Source: an uncultured Oscillospiraceae bacterium
GTDB taxonomy: Bacteria; Bacillota; Clostridia; Oscillospirales; Oscillospiraceae
Assembly: GCA_934574095.1 (NCBI GenBank)
Contig: CAKTMW010000066.1
Span: 1-5,571 of the forward strand
DNA length: 5,571 bases
Direction of reading: 5' to 3'
Under the pieces are notes generated by a model. The model was not told the origin of the DNA. It did not search any database and saw only the letters and a program-made list of their open reading frames with translations. Below are positions 1 through 5,571 of the stretch, piece by piece; positions within the stretch are counted from its first letter, which is position 1; each line of letters opens with the position of its first letter. Made by a program: the position numbers and the translations under genes.

Positions 1-708
1 GGCTGGCAGGTGCAGAAAACGGAGGTCTCCGTGGCCCAGACGCTGGAGCGGGGCCTCGGCATGGTCTGCGGCCACGGCGTGAAGCTCACCGGCTGCGGCC
101 GCACCGACGCCGGCGTTCACGCCGAGCATTACGTGGCCAATTTCCGCACCGCTTCCCGCATTCCGCTGGACCGTCTGCCCTTTGCCGTCAATACCCATAT
201 CCCGGAGGATATCGCCGTCAAGGCCGCCTTTGAGGTGGCGGACGATTTCAACGCCATCGGCTCCTGCGTCAAAAAGGAGTACACCTACCGCATCTACAAC
301 TCCCGCATCAAGAACCCCTTCTACGTGAACCGCGCCTATTTCTACCCCAAAAAGCTGGATGAAACGGTGATGGACCGCGCCGCCCGGATGTTCGAGGGCA
401 CCCACGATTTCGCCGCTGTCCGCTCTGTGGGCACCAATGTCCGCAGCACGGTGCGTACCATTTACTACTGCCGCGTCACCCGGAATGAGGAGCTGCTGGA
501 GCTGAAGGTATGCGCCGACGGATTTTTGTATAATATGGTACGTGCCATCACCGGCACGGTCCTGTACGCCGCCGAGGGGAAGCTGACGCCGGAGGATATC
601 CCCGTCATTCTCGACAGCGGCAACCGCACCCTGGCGGGGCCCACCGCGCCGCCGGGCGGGCTGTATCTGACCCGCGTGTGGTACAATGATGAACGGCTGG
701 AGCGCTGA
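1..708 (+). CDS. truA: tRNA pseudouridine(38-40) synthase TruA (5' end cut by window edge)
   Basis: TruA isomerises uridine to pseudouridine at positions 38-40 of the anticodon arm of many tRNAs, in the cytoplasm. The reading frame is open from base 1 and begins with G-W-Q, which in TruA lies about 20 residues after the true start, so the GTG at 10 is not the start. The catalytic motif GRTDAGVHA is read at 97-123, with the nucleophilic Asp codon at 106-108. Further family landmarks are KEYTYRIYN (from about 271), GFLYNMVR at 520-543 and the C-terminal AGPTAPPGGLYL segment. The 235 visible residues plus a missing N-terminus fit the usual length of about 245-260. The stop is TGA at 706-708. It probably leads an operon with the next two genes. 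No key residue is missing in the visible part. Confidence 0.97.
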   Translation, partial: GWQVQKTEVSVAQTLERGLGMVCGHGVKLTGCGRTDAGVHAEHYVANFRTASRIPLDRLPFAVNTHIPEDIAVKAAFEVADDFNAIGSCVKKEYTYRIYNSRIKNPFYVNRAYFYPKKLDETVMDRAARMFEGTHDFAAVRSVGTNVRSTVRTIYYCRVTRNEELLELKVCADGFLYNMVRAITGTVLYAAEGKLTPEDIPVILDSGNRTLAGPTAPPGGLYLTRVWYNDERLER

Positions 709-729
709 CGCGCCCAGATTCGGAGAAAG

Positions 730-735
730 AGGAGG
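730..735 (+). promoter_or_regulatory. Ribosome binding site that fixes a GTG start
   Basis: The sequence aggagg lies 6 nt upstream of the GTG at 742. It is a near-perfect Shine-Dalgarno and is the reason for choosing this non-ATG start. No other good start codon lies near it in the frame. Confidence 0.85.
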
Positions 736-741
736 GAGACC

Positions 742-1944
742 GTGAAGAAAGACACCCAGAGCATCTATGATCTCCCCCGGGGAGATTTGCAGGAGGAGCA
801 GCCCCGCCGTCTGCGGCAGAAGAAAAGGCCCCGCAAATGGCTGTGGCTGACCCTGACGGTAGTGGTGGTGCTGGGCGTGGTGGCCGCCGCCCTTTTGTGG
901 GACGCCAACAGCTTTGACGGCCTGCGCCGCAGCGTCATCTACGCCCGCGCCGAAAAGGACGAGACCGGCTGCGCCAGACTCTATTACTATGAAAACGACG
1001 CCACCAGCCGCTTCGCTGCTCTCGGCGGCAGTCTGGTGACGGTGGCCGCCAATCAGGTGCGTGTGCTGGACGAGCGCAGCCAGGTGCTGTATCAGAACAG
1101 CGTCCGCTTCCTGCACCCTGATCTGGTGTCCGGCGGCGACGTGGCCGTGGCCTACGACATCGGCGGCACGGCCCTGTACGCCCTGGACAGCAAGGGCCTG
1201 CGCTGGCAGCAGGAGACGGAGGGCGAGCTGATCTCCGTCACCGTCAACCCCCACGGCTATGTGACCGCCGCCTATAACAGGAGCGGCGCCAAGGCCGCCG
1301 TCACCGTCTGGGACGGCAAGGGGGAGCCCGTATTCACCTACAACTCCGCCCAGCGCTTCGTCATGACCGCCGCCCTGGGCCGGGACGACCGTACCCTTGC
1401 CACCGTTACCATGGGGCAGGAGGACGGCAAATTCCAGAGCTTCCTGGTGCTGTACCATACCGACAGCGATAAGGAGATCGCCTCCACACCGGTGGACGGC
1501 GGCGTGGCCTACGCGTTGGAGACCATGCAGCGGGAGTTCTGCGCCGTCACGGAACAGGGCCTGTACCTGCTGGACACCGGCGGCAAGCTGAAATCCTCCT
1601 ATTCCTACGGCGGGCAGTTCCTGCGCCGCTGCGCGGTGGGGGACGGCGGCTGGGCCGCGCTGCTGCTGAGCCGGTATAAGTCTGGCGGCTACGCCAGCCT
1701 CATCACCGTGGACAACGACGGCAACGAGCTGGGCGGCTGCGATATTGACGGCGAGGTGCTGGATATGTCCACCGCCGGGCGCTATGTGGCCGTGCTGTTC
1801 AGCGACCGGCTGACCATCTACGACAAGTATCTCACCGAGGTGGCCACCCTGCCGGACGTCAGCGAGGCCCGCGCCGTCCTGATGCGTGACGACGGCAGCG
1901 CCGTTCTTGCGGGCGCCTCCGGCGCGTCGCTGTATCTGCCGTAA
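742..1944 (+). CDS. DUF5711-type single-pass membrane protein with propeller-like outer domain
   Basis: A 400-residue protein of unknown function that I recognise as resembling the DUF5711 family of Clostridia. Residues 1-32 are polar and end in a dense Arg/Lys cluster (22-32). One hydrophobic helix follows (about 33-53), so by the positive-inside rule the N-terminus is cytoplasmic and residues 54-400 are outside. There is no signal-peptidase site or lipobox. The outer part is beta-rich and shows seven similar strands spaced 37-47 residues apart: VRVLD (106), LYALD (145), VTVWD (187), FLVLY (234), LYLLD (274), LITVD (320) and LTIYD (357). This pattern suggests a seven-bladed beta-propeller, as in WD40 or PQQ-like folds; this is my inference. 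The gene starts 33 nt after truA and ends 16 nt before cvpA, so co-transcription is likely. A role in envelope sensing or scaffolding is possible but unproven. Confidence 0.9.
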   Translation: MKKDTQSIYDLPRGDLQEEQPRRLRQKKRPRKWLWLTLTVVVVLGVVAAALLWDANSFDGLRRSVIYARAEKDETGCARLYYYENDATSRFAALGGSLVTVAANQVRVLDERSQVLYQNSVRFLHPDLVSGGDVAVAYDIGGTALYALDSKGLRWQQETEGELISVTVNPHGYVTAAYNRSGAKAAVTVWDGKGEPVFTYNSAQRFVMTAALGRDDRTLATVTMGQEDGKFQSFLVLYHTDSDKEIASTPVDGGVAYALETMQREFCAVTEQGLYLLDTGGKLKSSYSYGGQFLRRCAVGDGGWAALLLSRYKSGGYASLITVDNDGNELGGCDIDGEVLDMSTAGRYVAVLFSDRLTIYDKYLTEVATLPDVSEARAVLMRDDGSAVLAGASGASLYLP

Positions 1945-1950
1945 GGCAAA

Positions 1951-1955
1951 AGGAG
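1951..1955 (+). promoter_or_regulatory. Ribosome binding site that fixes the cvpA start
   Basis: The sequence aggag, inside the longer aaaaggaga, lies 5 nt before the ATG at 1961. The open frame extends upstream to an ATG at 1886, inside the previous gene. That start would add 25 hydrophilic residues in front of the first membrane helix, which argues for the start at 1961. Confidence 0.85.
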
Positions 1956-1960
1956 ACACT

Positions 1961-2632
1961 ATGTCCATTTCTCTCATATTTGACCTGGCCATCGCGGCCA
2001 TCTTGCTGCTGTGCCTGATCCTGGGCGGCGCGCGGGGCTTTCTCCGCACACTGCTGAGCGTGGTGATCCTGGCGGTGGCCCTGCTGGGCAGCGGTATTCT
2101 GGCCAACACCCTGGCCGACCCTGTTACCGAGTGGGTCACGCCCCGCGTCCAGCAGTATATGCTGGACCGTCTGACCGACGGCCACAGCGACGAGGCCGTC
2201 AGCGCCGCCGCCGCGTCGGATAACGCCGCCCTGGCCAGTCTGGTGGACTTCGACGCCATCACCGGCATCGCCAGAAAGGCCATGGACAGCGCCGTGGAGG
2301 CGGGCAAGAATATGCTGGAGGGCGCTGTCACCGGCATGATCCGCTCACTGGTCTACGGCGTACTGTTCCTGCTGTCGTTTCTGATACTGACGCTGCTGCT
2401 GCGGCTGATCACCAGTCCCCTGCGTCTGGCGGAGCGGGCCCCGGTGCTGGGGACGCTGAACCGTCTGGCGGGCGCGGCCCTGGGCCTGTGCCTGGGTGCG
2501 CTGATGATGTTCGCCGCCGCCAGCGTGGTCCAGTGGACCGGTCTGGTGGACGCCGCCACGCTGCGCCATACGTATCTTCTGCAATACTTCACCCGGCACA
2601 GCCCCATGGACATCATCGCCATGCTGGGGTGA
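1961..2632 (+). CDS. cvpA: CvpA family membrane protein
   Basis: A 223-residue integral membrane protein of the CvpA/colicin V production family. In E. coli CvpA is needed for colicin V production and for envelope stress tolerance; its biochemical role is unsettled. Predicted helices lie at about residues 5-24, 29-48, 129-150 and 168-191. Family landmarks are the GGARGFL turn after helix 1 (22-28) and the signature PVLGTLNRLAGAALG (161-175) leading into the last helix. Between helices 2 and 3 is an amphipathic, Ala-rich loop of about 80 residues, longer than in the shortest CvpA proteins and typical of Clostridia versions as I recall them. It follows the DUF5711 gene by 16 nt and appears to be the last gene of the truA operon. 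I find no hairpin with a T-tract just after it. The stop is TGA at 2630-2632. Confidence 0.92.
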   Translation: MSISLIFDLAIAAILLLCLILGGARGFLRTLLSVVILAVALLGSGILANTLADPVTEWVTPRVQQYMLDRLTDGHSDEAVSAAAASDNAALASLVDFDAITGIARKAMDSAVEAGKNMLEGAVTGMIRSLVYGVLFLLSFLILTLLLRLITSPLRLAERAPVLGTLNRLAGAALGLCLGALMMFAAASVVQWTGLVDAATLRHTYLLQYFTRHSPMDIIAMLG

Positions 2633-2673
2633 GCGGGTGTGAGAAAATCATGCAGCGGGTGCGATACACTGTT

Positions 2674-2700
2674 GTAGGGGCGGATGCCCACATCCGCCCG
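2674..2700. repeat. REP-like palindromic hairpin
   Basis: Perfect 9-bp arms gggcggatg (2678-2686) and catccgccc (2691-2699) enclose a 4-nt loop (ccca), preceded by tgta. No T-tract follows, so a rho-independent terminator is unlikely. The form matches a dispersed hairpin I associate with high-GC Clostridia intergenic regions; copy number cannot be seen from here. Confidence 0.7.
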
Positions 2701-2762
2701 TTCGGTATACAAGAATGCCTGCGATGAACGGCGGGGTGGACAGAGTTGTCCTCTCCTACATT

Positions 2763-2805
2763 GTCATTGCGAGCCAGTGCTCACACTGGCGTGGGGAGCG
2801 ATCCG
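2763..2805. repeat. Dispersed-repeat-like element starting gtcattgcgag
   Basis: Contains perfect 7-bp arms gccagtg (2773-2779) and cactggc (2784-2790) around a 4-nt loop (ctca), flanked by tcattgcgag on the left and gcgatccg on the right. The layout, cattgcgag then a palindrome then a gtgg..atccg end, resembles widely dispersed intergenic repeats in bacteria. Assignment as a repeat family member is from memory and needs a genome-wide comparison. Confidence 0.6.
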
Positions 2806-2866
2806 AGCGTTGCCACTCGTTCGCCGTGTTTCATCTGCCACTGGCAGCGCACGGCTCTCTCCCCAC
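2791..2866. repeat. Nested inverted repeat / cruciform-capable segment
   Basis: Three pairs of arms nest inside each other. The outer pair is gtggggag (2791-2798) with ctccccac (2859-2866), the middle pair gccgtg (2823-2828) with cacggc (2850-2855), and the inner pair ctgcca (2835-2840) with tggcag (2842-2847). It adjoins the 2763-2805 element directly and may be the other part of the same repeat unit. Confidence 0.6.
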
Positions 2867-3025
2867 ATGCCGCCGCGAACAACGCGTGTGATTTCGTCGT
2901 TGATACGATCAGCGGCAGCGGCGCAAAACGAAAGTCAATGCGTCATACAGAACGGAATCAACGGTGTTCTGCGAACGTGTGGTATAGAGTATCAAGTCCG
3001 TAAAAGGGCACGGCGCGGGCGGATT

Positions 3026-3044
3026 CTTAAACCGCAGGTTTAAG
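3026..3044. repeat. Perfect inverted repeat followed by a T-run
   Basis: Arms cttaaacc (3026-3033) and ggtttaag (3037-3044) are separated by gca. A run of five T (3050-3054) follows after five bases (cagcg). The stem is A/T-rich and the T-run is displaced, so it is at best a weak terminator. It lies almost 400 nt after the cvpA stop. Confidence 0.5.
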
Positions 3045-3055
3045 CAGCGTTTTTG

Positions 3056-3085
3056 GGTACTTTTGCCGCTGCGGGCAAAAGTGCC
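3056..3085. repeat. 12-bp stem-loop, part of a serial hairpin block
   Basis: Arms run from 3056 to 3067 and from 3074 to 3085, pairing acttttgcc with ggcaaaagt and extending outward by three more pairs (one G-T), with a 6-nt loop. It is followed at once by a second hairpin at 3087-3102 (cgcgct and agcgcg arms, loop cgga). No T-tract follows either one on the plus strand, nor does one follow this stem on the minus strand. Confidence 0.65.
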
Positions 3086-3174
3086 TCGCGCTCGGAAGCG
3101 CGAAATACCCCTTTTGGGTGGCCGCAAGGGCCGCCCGTGCGAAGCGGATACCGATAGTCCGTCGTATTTTTGGC

Positions 3175-3196
3175 GGCGGGGTGAGGGCACCCCGCC
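3175..3196. repeat. GC-rich palindromic hairpin
   Basis: Perfect 9-bp arms ggcggggtg (3175-3183) and caccccgcc (3188-3196) around the loop aggg, followed by ctac. The right flank ccgccctac (3192-3200) recurs inverted as gtagggcgg at 3224-3232. The layout parallels the hairpin at 2674-2700: a gtagggg/gtaggg lead and a GC-rich 9-bp stem with a 4-nt loop. This suggests related elements in opposite orientation. Confidence 0.65.
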
Positions 3197-3251
3197 CTAC
3201 GACCCAACCACCGATACCCTTCCGTAGGGCGGCATGACCACATACTGCCGC
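3192..3251. repeat. Inverted repeat pair near the Clp gene leader
   Basis: Arms ccgccctac (3192-3200) and gtagggcgg (3224-3232) are separated by 23 bases. A smaller pair, gcggca (3229-3234) and tgccgc (3246-3251), overlaps the right arm. It may be an element end or a leader structure. Its distance from the ATG at 3341 allows it to lie upstream of, or inside, the 5' untranslated region. Confidence 0.45.
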
Positions 3252-3329
3252 ATGATAACGCAAAATACACCCTGAAACCGCAATTCTATTGGCCGTGGGC
3301 ACCAAAACGCCCGCGCCAGTTTCTGATTT

Positions 3330-3334
3330 GGAGG
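3330..3334 (+). promoter_or_regulatory. Ribosome binding site of the Clp ATPase gene
   Basis: The sequence ggagg, within ttggaggaa, lies 6 nt before the ATG at 3341. The start is supported by the zinc-finger cysteines, which begin at residue 6 as expected for proteins of this architecture. Confidence 0.88.
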
Positions 3335-3340
3335 AACCAT

Positions 3341-5571
<2,231 letters not shown>

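Larger units (their letters stand above)
2633..3340. other. 708-bp gene-free region rich in inverted repeats
   Basis: No convincing gene lies here. The open frames present (for example 2684-3043 on plus, 2909-3190 and 3027-3305 on minus) have no good ribosome binding site and are mostly translations of palindromic repeats. Read left to right it holds a compact hairpin (2674-2700), a nested palindrome module (2763-2866), a lower-GC spacer (2881-3000, 60 of 120 bases G or C by hand count, against clearly higher values in the genes), and a run of adjacent hairpins (3026-3251). The spacer carries one short inverted repeat, cagaac (2948-2953) with gttctg (2966-2971). The last 90 bases precede the Clp gene and must contain its promoter or leader. 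I could not identify a clear -35/-10 pair, CIRCE element or CtsR box there. Confidence 0.85.

Noticed and set aside
529..534. A perfect TATAAT hexamer inside truA
   Set aside because: It is produced by the Tyr-Asn codons of the conserved GFLYNMVR motif, and no -35 like TTGACA lies 16-18 bases upstream.
1886..1960. Upstream ATG start for cvpA, giving 248 residues
   Set aside because: It overlaps the end of the preceding gene, has no good ribosome binding site and would add a hydrophilic leader. The ATG at 1961 has a strong site at the right distance.
2983..2988. TATAGA as a possible -10 element in the gap
   Set aside because: No -35 hexamer is found at proper spacing, and the site is more than 350 bases from the Clp start with several hairpins between.
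2684..3043. Open frames of 119 and 85 codons on the plus strand in the gap
   Set aside because: They run through palindromic repeats, lack a proper ribosome binding site and show no protein family features. Peptides of this kind arise from translating intergenic repeats.
3145..3171. Possible terminator: cgga/tccg stem followed by TTTTT
   Set aside because: The stem is only four base pairs with a nine-base loop, and the T-run starts five bases after it. This is too weak to call.
2909..3305. Overlapping minus-strand open frames (93, 92 and 76 codons)
   Set aside because: They are translations of the hairpin block in three overlapping registers, with no family resemblance and no clear Shine-Dalgarno.
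2633..3340. CRISPR array or tRNA gene in the gap
   Set aside because: The repeats are inverted pairs, not regularly spaced direct repeats, and no cloverleaf with a T-arm GGTTC-like motif was found.

Overview
The window is GC-rich throughout its genes. Its proteins look like those of a high-GC Clostridia species, most likely a gut Oscillospiraceae member of the Flavonifractor/Oscillibacter/Intestinimonas kind. This placement is an inference from three things: a TruA-DUF5711-CvpA gene set, a Clp ATPase with an N-terminal zinc finger, and intergenic hairpin repeats of a style I associate with these genomes. No database search was possible.

Layout: (1) positions 1-708 hold the 3' part of truA (tRNA pseudouridine 38-40 synthase), with its start outside the window. 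(2) 742-1944 is a single-pass membrane protein of the DUF5711 type, whose outer part looks like a seven-bladed beta-propeller. (3) 1961-2632 is a CvpA-family multi-pass membrane protein. These three genes are tightly spaced (33 and 16 nt gaps), on the same strand, each of the last two with its own Shine-Dalgarno, and probably form one operon. (4) 2633-3340 is a 708-bp gene-free stretch built largely of inverted repeats: a compact hairpin, a nested palindrome module, and a run of consecutive hairpins. (5) 3341 to the window end is a 3'-truncated Clp ATPase (743 codons visible) with a ClpE-like N-terminal CX2C-X23-CX2C zinc finger, two complete Walker A/B modules and a VGF ClpP-docking loop.

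Functionally, the first operon joins a tRNA-modification housekeeping enzyme with two membrane proteins of poorly known function. The Clp ATPase is a separate transcription unit for protein unfolding and degradation with ClpP. A very long open frame on the minus strand (3197-5383) is an antisense shadow of the Clp gene.

I see no CRISPR array, tRNA, rRNA, transposase, phage gene or defence system here. The parts most worth a second look are the repeat mosaic between cvpA and the Clp gene, and the propeller-like DUF5711 protein. I do not claim a new biological system.
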